Below, piece after piece: positions 24,499 to 33,180 of a stretch of 64,000 nt of DNA. The stretch's first letter is position 1; each line of letters begins with the position of its first letter. The translations under genes and the position numbers were made by a program. Below the pieces are notes generated by a model. It saw only the letters and a program-made list of their open reading frames with translations. It searched no databases and was not told the origin of the DNA. This DNA is from Eubacteriaceae bacterium (GTDB lineage: Bacteria > Bacillota > Clostridia > Lachnospirales > Lachnospiraceae), in the NCBI GenBank assembly GCA_910574915.1, contig CAJTCR010000019.1, positions 1 through 64,000 on the forward strand. Reading direction: 5' to 3'.

Positions 24499-26028
24499 TT
24501 ATCTAATTTCCAAACGGTTGATATAGTCTAACGATTCCGGATCATGTTCTAATATTTCATGATACTGTATCAATCCTCTTTCCATGTTAAAACGTTGTGA
24601 ATTACATAATGCATGTTTATTTTCAATTTCTATTCCATTCTCATTGTAACACTCTGAATAACATACACTACACAGATGAACTGCCCAACAATTATTACAA
24701 TATTTCACAGATTCATTCATAAAATCTTGTATATAATGTTTTTTAACAATATTAATATCTACACCATTATCAACATCTCCTATATATGGGGAAAGTCCAA
24801 TTCTTTCGCAAATTTTAAATTTACCATCAGCAGTTATATAAATTCTCCTGCTGCCTGGTATACAGCAACCATTGAATGAAAATGTATCCATTGGCTTATC
24901 ATGCAATCTCCTTAAATGGATTCTAATCAAAGTATCCTCTATTTTTTTTGCAGTAAAAATTCCTCCTTGCTCAAGTTCTTTTCCACCATTAATATGCTTT
25001 TCTGACCATACTCCAATCGGATCAATTTCTTCAACTGTTAATTTCCGATATTCATCCTCATTTTCCCCTTTAATTTTTCCATATTGGACATAGGCTACAT
25101 TCTTAACTGTATTTTTAGGCAACCATTCTAATGAATTGAAAAAATTCTGTATTACATCAAACTTTTCAACCCCATAGGGCGGAGTCATTACCATACTAAA
25201 GTTTAATCGTGTAGCGGCTTCTTTGCCTAATGCCATTGTAATATTCTTTAAACCTTGCATGACAATATCAAAACTGCCTTTTCCATTAGGAAATTTTCGA
25301 TAACGATTTTGTATTTCTTCTGGACCATCCAGGCTGCATGTCACTACAAAATCTGGTATACTAGCTATATACTTAGCCTTTTCTTCATCCATAAGAACCA
25401 AATTTGATGTTATGGCAAAGTTTATTTTTTTATTTTTTATTCCCTGACAATACTCAACACACTGCTTTAATAAATCAAACATGAGAAGTGGCTCTCCCCC
25501 ATAAAATGTAACTGCCAATTCATCGCCCGAATGTGCCACTCCATAATCAATCGCTTTTTTTGCAGTTTCAAAAGACATATCTTGATTGCCAAAATTTCTA
25601 AATACGTCATTCTCTGCCCCATAAATACAATATTCACATCTTAAATTGCATCTCTCTGTTAATTCAAGTGTAATCTGTCCCAAGTCTTCATTTATACATT
25701 CTTCAAGCGACTCTATATGGTTTCCATGAAAGCCTTTTACTTCTGGTGCCTGTAAGATATTTTCTTTCTCTACCGCTTCTTTAATTTCTGATAAAGCTGC
25801 CAGCAAATCTCTGTTATTAATTCCACACTCTTCCAGCCTCTCAAAACTCTTACCAGAAAATAAGTGTAACAAAATCTTATATACATTTTCCTTGCACTGA
25901 AGGACTTTTCCAGTGCCTGTATCATAATAATAACAATTCTGTTTTGTCCTAAAAGGTTTTCCGAGCCTTGCATAATTATCATGTGTCAAATTTGCAAAGA
26001 AAGCACCATATTCTCTTATATTTTCCAT
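24499..26028 (-). CDS. Radical SAM/SPASM peptide maturase
   Basis: A 509-residue enzyme. The N-terminal ~110 residues likely bind the leader. The radical SAM cluster motif is Cys127/Cys131/Cys134 (CNLRCEYC), followed by FYGGEPLL and the SAM-binding strands. The C-terminal SPASM region is Cys-rich (NGCCIPGSRRIYITADGKFK; YCNNCWAVHLCSVCYSEC). This architecture forms thioether (sactionine/ranthionine) links on Cys-rich peptides; it resembles the CcpM-type maturases. The ATG at 26028 is chosen because AAGGAG precedes it and the longer frame starts on the -10 element. Confidence 0.92.
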   Translation of the reverse strand: MENIREYGAFFANLTHDNYARLGKPFRTKQNCYYYDTGTGKVLQCKENVYKILLHLFSGKSFERLEECGINNRDLLAALSEIKEAVEKENILQAPEVKGFHGNHIESLEECINEDLGQITLELTERCNLRCEYCIYGAENDVFRNFGNQDMSFETAKKAIDYGVAHSGDELAVTFYGGEPLLMFDLLKQCVEYCQGIKNKKINFAITSNLVLMDEEKAKYIASIPDFVVTCSLDGPEEIQNRYRKFPNGKGSFDIVMQGLKNITMALGKEAATRLNFSMVMTPPYGVEKFDVIQNFFNSLEWLPKNTVKNVAYVQYGKIKGENEDEYRKLTVEEIDPIGVWSEKHINGGKELEQGGIFTAKKIEDTLIRIHLRRLHDKPMDTFSFNGCCIPGSRRIYITADGKFKICERIGLSPYIGDVDNGVDINIVKKHYIQDFMNESVKYCNNCWAVHLCSVCYSECYNENGIEIENKHALCNSQRFNMERGLIQYHEILEHDPESLDYINRLEIR

Positions 26029-26068
26029 AAAATATTGCTCCTTCCATCTACTCACTAGCGACAATGTC

Positions 26069-26135
26069 ATTATATGACAAATTTTTTATTTTCTTCGTTC
26101 CATGTAAAAAAACAGAGGTTTTGTGTAACTTTTAC
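26069..26135 (-). promoter_or_regulatory. LytTR box E and promoter of the RiPP operon
   Basis: Repeats GTAAAAAAACA (26104-26114, degenerate) and GTAACTTTTAC (26125-26135) have 21-bp spacing; TATAAT at 26074-26069 is 30 bp away. This links RiPP production to the agr system. Confidence 0.68.
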
Positions 26136-26160
26136 GATATTAAATTTTCTGCAAAAAAAT

Positions 26161-26200
26161 AATTCTCCTGAACCAAACTTTAGTTCAATTCAGGAGAATT
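26161..26200 (-). terminator. Terminator separating conjugation genes from the RiPP operon
   Basis: A perfect 12-bp stem (AATTCTCCTGAA, 26161-26172 with 26189-26200) is followed leftward by ATTTTTTT, so it should stop minus-strand transcripts coming from the conjugation module. Confidence 0.8.
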
Positions 26201-26495
26201 TCATTTCTATCGGCTTTTCCACTTTTACAGACACATTCTTTAATGTTTTATTCTTTGCCGCTTCTTTTGCTGTTTCCTTCTAGTGAAATTCAAACGCATC
26301 TGCTCCATACTGCTGCTCTGCCACCATTTCAAGTTAAGTCGGATTTACAGCTTCCATGTTGCCAATGCCCGTTACCTCTCGTTCTACTTTATCTATCTTG
26401 TACTGTTTCACATCTGTGGAAAGCTACTCTGTTTTCGCTATGGCGGCATCTACAAATTTCAGTATACCAGACAGCACTTTCCCTTTGTCTGAAAT
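26190..26495 (-). pseudogene. Decayed ICE gene with three in-frame stops
   Basis: One frame gives about 100 residues of coherent sequence (ISDKGKVLSGILKFVDA..., VKQYKIDKVEREVTGIG, EQQYGADAFEFH, ending VKVEKPIEMKFS) interrupted by TAG, TAA and TAG codons. The Lys/Glu/Val composition is that of a real protein. It lies between the 1082-residue ICE protein and the terminator, at the junction with the cargo island, so it may be a backbone gene disrupted when the cargo was acquired. Family not recognised. Confidence 0.55.
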
Positions 26496-26516
26496 TTAAT
26501 TCTTTATCTTTCAGAT

Positions 26517-29500
26517 CTATATTCCCCTCTGCTGATTCTTTACAATTTCATCACCCCCCTGTTCTGCAACCTGTACCTTTTTCTCCGCAAGGCGGGCTTT
26601 TAAGGACGGTTTTGCATTCTTGTCCTGTGCCTTTTTATTTTCCTCTTTTTGTGCTTTTTCCCCGGCACCATTGTTTAAGATATTATCAATCATGTTGTAA
26701 TTCTGTTCTTCCATTTCCTCAATCTTAGCAAGAGGCTTGTACTCCGCCAGCTTTTCGAGCAGTTCATTCGCCCGCTGTGTTTTCTCTAGTACATTTTCCA
26801 CAGAAATGACTTCATTCAGCCATTCTGTCAAGTATTCCACATCTCTCTGTCCGATCATTTCTGAAATTTCCGATACATTTTCAGTCATGCTCTGGTGATT
26901 GTCATGATAGGCATTCGTATCATAGCTATAAATAAAACGGTCTATCTCCACCGCAAGCTGTTCTGCAGGTGTCAAATCCGGCATACGTTTTTCCCATAAT
27001 TTCGCTTCCAAATCCTCACTGATATTGCCCTCAATTTTCATATCCGGCAGTTTTGCTATCAGTTCCGCTATCATTTCCATTGCCTGCGGACTGCCTTTTA
27101 TTTCAGGGATATAATCCAAAACATCAAGTTCAAATTGATTTCCGCTTAAAATATCTGTTATAACATCATTATATGTTTCTGTTCCAGGCGTATGGATATT
27201 GATGCCGATTGCAGGAATACCGTTCATGCGCTCTGGTGGTATCTGTTTCCATTTCGCAACGGCTTCATCTACTGTCACAATTTTTTCATGAAATTCCCCG
27301 AAATTATGAAACTCACCACACTCTGCCACGGTTAGCGTAACTTCCGATGCTGCTTGTTCTGGGAATAATGTTTCCCGTAATCCCTTATATTCAAAGTTAT
27401 CCCCGTTAAATACGATAATCTGATCCGTTTCCTCATTGAACTCTATAGAAAAGTCCAGCCTTTTGCCCTGCTCGATATAGGCATGGTCTGCTGCTTCTAT
27501 CCGTTCCCCGTATTTCCCCATTTCAACAAAAGGCTTGTCACAGTCCGCATAGGCTTTGCACAGCCCTTCCGCATCCAGCCCGCTGGTGTTCTTAAACCAC
27601 CGTTCCTCGTCATTCATGCGGATATTGAAAATACTTACTGGCTCCTTCTCCCTAGCTTCACGAACCCCCTCCAGATAATCCTCCACCTGCGGAAGATAAG
27701 TTTCAAGCGTTCCCGTCCTTTGTGCAGTAATCGGGTTAATATCCACTTTTACCCGTCCGATATGGAGTGCATCTCCATTAAATGCATCAAACAGAACATC
27801 TTCACGCTCACTTGTGGAAAGCTCCACAACCACGTCAAGGTCAGAGCCATCACGCTCCAAGCCCCGACAACGGCTCCCTGCTACTGCCACATCCACAATC
27901 TCCGCATCAATGCCAGCTTCATCTAACTGCGCCTGCACATGGCATTTTACGGTATCCTCAATCTCTGATGGGTTCATTTCGCATATTTCATGGAAAAATT
28001 CGTTTGTCTTTTCTTTAAAATTTTCTACAATATTTCCCTGCAAAATATCTGGCACAATATGCTCAGCTTCCTTCTTGTGGATTGTGTCCACATCTTGAAC
28101 TGCATTTGCAATGCTTTCTGTCAGTTCGTCAAAATCAATTGGTATTATCTCATCATCATCGCTAATGCTGCCCCCTGCACCATTTTCAAACCGATCTTCT
28201 CTTAAATCATCTACGATATCATCAGCAATCACCTGAATATCCACACCGGTATTTTCATACACACCGCCTTCAACCTCCTTATAATCCATATCCATAATGG
28301 AATAATCATAGCCACTCTCTGTTTCCTGTATACTGACAAAGCGGTCTGCAATCTGAAATGCAAACTTTGTTTCTTTCGCTTTCTTCGGCTCTGTCTGCTC
28401 TCGCTTTTGGTCAGTGTGTCCTAAAGTGTTTTTACTATCATTTAAGATTTTTTTCATATCTGCAAGAACCTGTTCCGTTTCATCTCCGAGGTCAATAATT
28501 TCGTCACCGTCCTCCATATCTGTTAATTTCGGTGTTTCTGTTGACTCGTCCTGCTCTGCCTGTGTTTCTGGCTGCTCTGCTTGTATTTGTTCCGAAGCTG
28601 GCTGTTCTATGACAGTCTGCTCTGCTTCTAACTTCAAATCATTCTGTAATGCAGAATGATTGACATCATGTTCAGAAGTGGCATTCCCCACAATTTCTTC
28701 CTCCTGCTCATCGGCAGCTCTTGCCTGTTCAATGTCTTTATACTCACTTTCTATCAGACTGAGAAAAGCCGTCCCCATTTCTTCATAAGAAACCTGCTTC
28801 TCGGCATTCTCAAAAGTAACTGTCACAGCATCTTTACCAAATACTGCAACGGCATCATTTTCACCTACTCCGATTACCCGTTCATACCCGCCTATGAAAG
28901 CTTTTGCAAGCTCCTCACGGATATCCTCGCCACCCTGCATACGGTGGGCTATATCATGTATTGTATCATCTGATACTAAGCCATTCCCAAACAATGCTTT
29001 TTCAACCGGCTTAAATTTATCAATATACCCGTCTTCAAAAAAGCGGTATCCCAGATCTTCCATCTCGTCCCATGCAAGAAACTTTTTTGCAATCAAAGAC
29101 GCATTGTCTGTTTCAAGGAATTGTTTTTCTTCGTCGGTAAACCCATTTTCCGCCTTATCTGCCTCCTGCTCTTTTATACCTGTCAGTTCATGCATAAAAT
29201 TAGGAAGTTCCGTAAAGCCGAAAGAATCTACAAAATGTGCACTGTTCTTCCCATTCTCATGCAGCACCACAATATCACTGACGGAAAGGGAATGCCCCTT
29301 ATAATCTGCTGGGTGGTCTATATTGAATTTCTCAAATAGCGCATTGAGTTTCTCCCCCTGTAACTGTCCTTGTATGTCTGAAAACTGCCCTGTATAGACA
29401 AGGTTATAATTTTCCGGCTGTATTTCCCTGAAATCATCCGACAGAATACCCCTTTTCAAAAGTTCCGCTGTGCCTGCAAAACGTAAATCACGAAGCTCTG

Positions 29501-29765
29501 GATTGTCTTTTAACTGGTAAATGCCGTATTGACTGGTATCACCATATAAGAGCTGTACCTCCTTGTCAGCCTGTTTATCCAAAGAACGTGAAACTTTTTT
29601 ATCAGCCTGTAGTTCCTGCAACTGTGCGTCAATTCCCATGATAAGCTCTGATGCTGTCCTGCGGATTGTATCAAGGGAAGATTTCAGCCCCTCCAGCCTG
29701 TCCGCAATTTCCTCCATTGTTAGTTTTTCCACTTTTTTTCTTGAATTTCCATTTATATCTGCCAT
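26517..29765 (-). CDS. ICE multidomain protein: YodL-like, nucleotidyltransferase and DUF4316-like regions
   Basis: A 1082-residue cytoplasmic protein. Residues about 77-170 (YGIYQLKDNPELRDLRFAGT) resemble YodL domains of mobile elements. Residues about 625-645 (AGSRCRGLERDGSDLDVVVE) carry the GS...DxD signature of a Pol-beta-type nucleotidyltransferase. The C-terminus (YNMIDNILNNGAGEK...) resembles DUF4316. The acidic middle contains palindromic-element insertions coding TSEHDVNHSALQND and TLGHTDQK. Strong AGGAGG start. Role in transfer is unknown; a nucleotide-transfer or anti-defence activity is possible. Confidence 0.75.
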   Translation of the reverse strand: MADINGNSRKKVEKLTMEEIADRLEGLKSSLDTIRRTASELIMGIDAQLQELQADKKVSRSLDKQADKEVQLLYGDTSQYGIYQLKDNPELRDLRFAGTAELLKRGILSDDFREIQPENYNLVYTGQFSDIQGQLQGEKLNALFEKFNIDHPADYKGHSLSVSDIVVLHENGKNSAHFVDSFGFTELPNFMHELTGIKEQEADKAENGFTDEEKQFLETDNASLIAKKFLAWDEMEDLGYRFFEDGYIDKFKPVEKALFGNGLVSDDTIHDIAHRMQGGEDIREELAKAFIGGYERVIGVGENDAVAVFGKDAVTVTFENAEKQVSYEEMGTAFLSLIESEYKDIEQARAADEQEEEIVGNATSEHDVNHSALQNDLKLEAEQTVIEQPASEQIQAEQPETQAEQDESTETPKLTDMEDGDEIIDLGDETEQVLADMKKILNDSKNTLGHTDQKREQTEPKKAKETKFAFQIADRFVSIQETESGYDYSIMDMDYKEVEGGVYENTGVDIQVIADDIVDDLREDRFENGAGGSISDDDEIIPIDFDELTESIANAVQDVDTIHKKEAEHIVPDILQGNIVENFKEKTNEFFHEICEMNPSEIEDTVKCHVQAQLDEAGIDAEIVDVAVAGSRCRGLERDGSDLDVVVELSTSEREDVLFDAFNGDALHIGRVKVDINPITAQRTGTLETYLPQVEDYLEGVREAREKEPVSIFNIRMNDEERWFKNTSGLDAEGLCKAYADCDKPFVEMGKYGERIEAADHAYIEQGKRLDFSIEFNEETDQIIVFNGDNFEYKGLRETLFPEQAASEVTLTVAECGEFHNFGEFHEKIVTVDEAVAKWKQIPPERMNGIPAIGINIHTPGTETYNDVITDILSGNQFELDVLDYIPEIKGSPQAMEMIAELIAKLPDMKIEGNISEDLEAKLWEKRMPDLTPAEQLAVEIDRFIYSYDTNAYHDNHQSMTENVSEISEMIGQRDVEYLTEWLNEVISVENVLEKTQRANELLEKLAEYKPLAKIEEMEEQNYNMIDNILNNGAGEKAQKEENKKAQDKNAKPSLKARLAEKKVQVAEQGGDEIVKNQQRGI
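28403..28428. repeat. Divergent short palindromic element (coding, TLGHTDQK)
   Basis: CTTTTGGTCAG...TCCTAAAG resembles the short palindrome found elsewhere in the backbone and is read in the same frame, giving T-x-G-H-x-x-Q-K. Confidence 0.5.
28632..28678. repeat. Long-form palindromic element inside the YodL-like gene
   Basis: CTTC, then an AATCATTCTG/CAGAATGATT stem, then a GACATCATGTT stem and GAAG: a three-way cruciform-like unit of 47 bp. It is translated as TSEHDVNHSALQNDLK without breaking the frame. Confidence 0.7.
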
Positions 29766-29840
29766 ATAATTTCCTCCTTAAAAACAGGAAACAGACAGGT
29801 TTCCCCATATGTTTCTGCTGTCGGTATTCTGATTTGCTGC

Positions 29841-30683
29841 CTATAAACATACTTCTTTCTTTTTCGCCGCTGCCTTATCCGGTTCTGGTGCTTTTTTCTG
29901 CTGTTCCATTTTTGCCTTCATCTGCGACAGCTTATCCTTTACCGATGAACGCCCGCCTTTTTCTGCTTCTTTTTTGACCGTAAAGCGGTCTGAGAGCTGA
30001 TCCAGTTTTTCCAGCGCACGGTCAACTGTATCCATATTTTTCTGCAAATGCGCCGCTCTACTTTTAATGGGTCTGTTCATAAGCCTTGTCAGTGCAACCC
30101 CCTGTTTTTCATCCGAAACTTCCTTTGTGCCTTTTCCCACGATCAGCCTGCCTACGTTGGAAACGCTGTTCCCGATCTGCTTTAATTCGTCCCCGATACT
30201 ATCAATCTGGTTAGCTGTTTTATCGTAATCCATTTTAACCTCCTGTATCTTTTCCTGATAGTCTGTAAGCACTGGCCTGATGCCGGACAATCCTTTCTGT
30301 ACTGCTATACACATTGCCGCTTTTCCCTTTTCCTTAAAAGCATGAACCGCCTGCGCCGCTGTTTCCATCAGACGTTCTTTTACTGATGAAAGCCGTTCCG
30401 ACAGTCCCGTCGCTTTCTCCTGAAGCTGTGCCACTTTGTCCATAAGACGCTCTGTGACCGTTTTGGGCTGGCTTTCCTGCAATTTTGCAAGCTGCTCCCT
30501 CATGCCCTGCAATTCATCTGCCACGATGCTAAGCTGCATCTGCATCCCTGCCAAATACCCGAACATCTCCATAAACCCCTGCGATTGTTCTCCCATATCC
30601 TGCTGGCTTAAAAGCTGCATGAACTGCTTTATCACGTCACTTTCCTCCATCCCCTGTTTTGTGTTCTGTTCTGCTGTATTCAT
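29841..30683 (-). CDS. ICE coiled-coil protein (DUF6674-like)
   Basis: A 280-residue, Lys/Glu/Gln-rich protein with long predicted helices (MREQLAKLQES, AQLQEKATGLSERLSSV) and a basic C-terminus (KKAPEPDKAAAKKKE). A hydrophobic stretch near residue 120 is too short to be a clear membrane segment. It resembles uncharacterised backbone proteins of Tn1549-type ICEs (DUF6674, from memory). GGAGG start. Function unknown. Confidence 0.6.
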   Translation of the reverse strand: MNTAEQNTKQGMEESDVIKQFMQLLSQQDMGEQSQGFMEMFGYLAGMQMQLSIVADELQGMREQLAKLQESQPKTVTERLMDKVAQLQEKATGLSERLSSVKERLMETAAQAVHAFKEKGKAAMCIAVQKGLSGIRPVLTDYQEKIQEVKMDYDKTANQIDSIGDELKQIGNSVSNVGRLIVGKGTKEVSDEKQGVALTRLMNRPIKSRAAHLQKNMDTVDRALEKLDQLSDRFTVKKEAEKGGRSSVKDKLSQMKAKMEQQKKAPEPDKAAAKKKEVCL

Positions 30684-30898
30684 ATTTCTTTACCTCCAAT
30701 TTTTATTTTTTACCATATATTTGCTCTATTTAATAATCAATGACTTCCTTATCAGGAAATCATCTGATTCACCCATTTACCGTTTCCTGCACCTGCGGAT
30801 CTCCACAAAATTCCGACATAAGGCTGACAATTCTTATGTCTATTCCATCGCAAAAAAATGTCAGCCTGTAAGTCCTCCCGTTTGTCCGTCCCTTATTT

Positions 30899-32119
30899 TT
30901 ATGCTGCAAGTCCATGCAGGTTTATCCACTCTATGACAAACCAGAATCCAAGTCCCCGATTATCCGGTTTCCATATATCTTTTTCATTAAATGCGCCGCC
31001 ACGCATCATATAGTCGATAATTTCAGGATTAGAAAGTTTTTCTGCAAGCTCCCAACGGTTCGGCGATTTCTCCCTGTGGCACCCAAAACCGCAGGAAACG
31101 CACCCCGTCCTGCCGCACCCTGTAGTGCCGAATATGGGTTTTCCGATATCAAATATTCCCATTTCCATTGTGTTCCCCTGCGGCAGTGCTTTTCCGTAGT
31201 CTGCTGTTACTTCGCCGTATACGTCTGCAATCGGGATATGGTTGTGGAAAATATATTCCAATACGTCCTGTTCCGTCCAGAATGACATCGGATTGCTGAT
31301 CGGGCTTTTCATGTCAAAACCGTTGTAACCGTTTTTGAGCCAATTTGTTGTCCGCAGCCTGCTTTCACTTGCCATCTGTGCTGTCATGGGCATTTTTCCC
31401 GTCCTTTTTGCGTAGCTATGCATAGGGGATTTTTTCATAATGGAACAGCAGCGATCCGCTATTTCAAAGGGCGCTTCCAAAAAGAATTTGTAACGCTCCT
31501 TGTTATACATCTTTGAATATTCCGATGTTTTCACACCGTTTTCTTTATGCGGATATTTCCCCATAAGCATCAAGTAACGGACAGGTGTCTTTATATCCGT
31601 GCTTGGTATCTCCCCACGGATAAGACTCTGGTAGGCGGCATTTTCTCTGTCCTCACGGCGGTCTATACCTACTAAATCCGCCATATAACTGTGATTTGGG
31701 ATTTCTCCCATACGTTCTGCATTTTTCTCCCGTTCCAGAAGCTTCTCCATGTACCGCCTTGCGCCGTATACGCAACCTGCTACTTCCTTACCAATCATGG
31801 GATAGCCATATTTTATGATGACCTGCCGAAAGTTTATCTCCGGTCTGATAATCTCTACATTTTCCTGCTGTCTTACAAACTCCCTGACTTCCGGATATTC
31901 CAGACTGGTATCAACGTAGACTGCACTAATTTTCGGGTACATTTCCCTTGCGATATGTAACAGTACTGAACTGTCTTTTCCACCGCTAAACGCGATATAT
32001 ACGCCGTCCGTACCGTAATAATCCACCCATTCCCGTATACGGTACTGTGTCATCCGTATTTTTATGGAGAGCGAGAGGGACTGCATCTGATATAAGTCGC
32101 TCATTGTATGTTTGTTCAT
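30899..32119 (-). CDS. PAPS-reductase-like PP-loop protein with Cys cluster
   Basis: A 406-residue N-type ATP pyrophosphatase with the PP-loop SGGKDSS at residues 45-51. A C-terminal motif GCGRTGCVSCGFGCHRE could hold a metal or Fe-S cluster. Phosphoadenosine phosphosulfate reductase-like proteins of this type are common ICE cargo and are related to DndC of DNA phosphorothioation, but no other dnd gene is present here. The ATG at 32119 has AGGAGG upstream; the longer frame covers the leader hairpin. Possible sulfur or adenylation chemistry on nucleic acid; substrate unknown. Confidence 0.75.
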   Translation of the reverse strand: MNKHTMSDLYQMQSLSLSIKIRMTQYRIREWVDYYGTDGVYIAFSGGKDSSVLLHIAREMYPKISAVYVDTSLEYPEVREFVRQQENVEIIRPEINFRQVIIKYGYPMIGKEVAGCVYGARRYMEKLLEREKNAERMGEIPNHSYMADLVGIDRREDRENAAYQSLIRGEIPSTDIKTPVRYLMLMGKYPHKENGVKTSEYSKMYNKERYKFFLEAPFEIADRCCSIMKKSPMHSYAKRTGKMPMTAQMASESRLRTTNWLKNGYNGFDMKSPISNPMSFWTEQDVLEYIFHNHIPIADVYGEVTADYGKALPQGNTMEMGIFDIGKPIFGTTGCGRTGCVSCGFGCHREKSPNRWELAEKLSNPEIIDYMMRGGAFNEKDIWKPDNRGLGFWFVIEWINLHGLAA

Positions 32120-32137
32120 GTTTCCTCCTGAACAGAA

Positions 32138-32172
32138 AAGTACCGTCCTGTATGATTTACAAGACGGTACTT
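32138..32172 (-). promoter_or_regulatory. Leader hairpin before the PAPS-reductase-like gene
   Basis: AAGTACCGTC (32138-32147) pairs with 32163-32172; leftward it exits into TTTTC and ends just before the AGGAGG of the gene. Possible attenuator. Confidence 0.4.
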
Positions 32173-32183
32173 CCAAAATAAAA

Positions 32184-32220
32184 AGGTGTATGATATTGAT
32201 TTTCCATTTATCATACACCT
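32184..32220 (-). terminator. Terminator after the GNAT toxin gene
   Basis: AGGTGTATGATA (32184-32195) pairs perfectly with 32209-32220 and is followed leftward by TTTTTATTTT. Confidence 0.8.
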
Positions 32221-32262
32221 AAAGTTACTGTTACTATGTATTTTTATTATGAAATTTTTCAG

Positions 32263-32874
32263 CTAAAGCAGTCTTAGTAACTGTATCAGCTCATGCTGGT
32301 TTTCCGGATCAGATGCTGTTAATCGGGTATCAAATTGTACAAACCGATTTGTATTATAAAATGACAGCAGCTTTTCCTCATTATTTGCTTCAAGAAATAC
32401 TACCAGACCTCCGCCCAGATACTGCATTCTCTCAATGATACCCCAAGCCAGTTCAAGCAGTTCCGCTCCTGTAATTTTTTTCTCCATGCCTCCTGCATAA
32501 TTTTTTCCAAGCTGTGCTATCAAATATGCTGCCATCGTATAGGTATCAGATTTTTCATCCAGTTCACTGATCCGCAGCAGTTTTCTTTTCGTGGTCTTAC
32601 TTACTGTTTCACCTCTGACAGTTAAAGCTTTCAACGCTATCGTAAAATACCCAAGCAATGCTCCGTTTTCCTTAGAAAAAACAAGATATGTAACAGACTG
32701 GTTTTTCTTTGTAAATTCTATGGAGCTGTTTTTCAAAAAAAGCTCCAAATCAGGATTCTTAGGGCAGGAAAAACCGGAGAGGACTTGAAGCAGTCTGTCC
32801 TCTCCAATTTTGGGATTGTCATTTTTAAGATAACGACGAATGTTAATGACTGAATATTTACTTGTTAATGACAT
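32263..32874 (-). CDS. GNAT-fold acetyltransferase, probable toxin
   Basis: A 203-residue protein with GNAT features: a strand VTYLVFSKENGALLGYFTIA, an acetyl-CoA region and LVVFLEANNEEKLLSFYNTNRFVQFD near the C-terminus. It overlaps by 17 bp a small upstream gene for an antitoxin-like protein, the order seen in GNAT toxin-antitoxin pairs of the TacT/AtaT type that acetylate aminoacyl-tRNA. The pair could stabilise the ICE. Substrate is inferred from gene arrangement only. Confidence 0.68.
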   Translation of the reverse strand: MSLTSKYSVINIRRYLKNDNPKIGEDRLLQVLSGFSCPKNPDLELFLKNSSIEFTKKNQSVTYLVFSKENGALLGYFTIALKALTVRGETVSKTTKRKLLRISELDEKSDTYTMAAYLIAQLGKNYAGGMEKKITGAELLELAWGIIERMQYLGGGLVVFLEANNEEKLLSFYNTNRFVQFDTRLTASDPENQHELIQLLRLL

Positions 32875-33052
32875 TTGATTTCTCCCATTTATCCATTAGT
32901 TCTATCAGCTCCGCATCGTCCTCAACGTAATTTGCTGCCACCGGAATACGGACAGGACGGTTTTTAGCAGATTCTTCAATTGCATTAACAAACATCTCCA
33001 CCTGTTTCTGACCAGATATAACAAAATTTTTCGTAATACTTGAAGTTGCCAT
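32858..33052 (-). CDS. Antitoxin partner of the GNAT protein
   Basis: A 64-residue acidic-tailed protein (MATSSITKNFVISGQKQVEMFVNAIEE ... ELIELMDKW). The N-terminal strand and helices may bind DNA and the C-terminus would cover the toxin. GGAGGTG precedes the ATG. Overlap with the next gene supports a two-gene operon. Confidence 0.65.
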   Translation of the reverse strand: MATSSITKNFVISGQKQVEMFVNAIEESAKNRPVRIPVAANYVEDDAELIELMDKWEKSNVINK

Positions 33053-33180
33053 AGAAACACACCTCCTTTATCAGTATGGCTCATTTTTTACTGCTTACTC
33101 TGTTTCAGCACAAGCTGCATACTTTCCTACTCATATTTTATGATTTTACCAGCAATTTTGCAATCAAATTTTTGTGAATT

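Noticed and set aside
26190..26495. Stop-codon recoding in the interrupted frame at the cargo junction
   Set aside because: Three stops of two kinds (TAG and TAA) with a missing start are better explained by decay than by readthrough.
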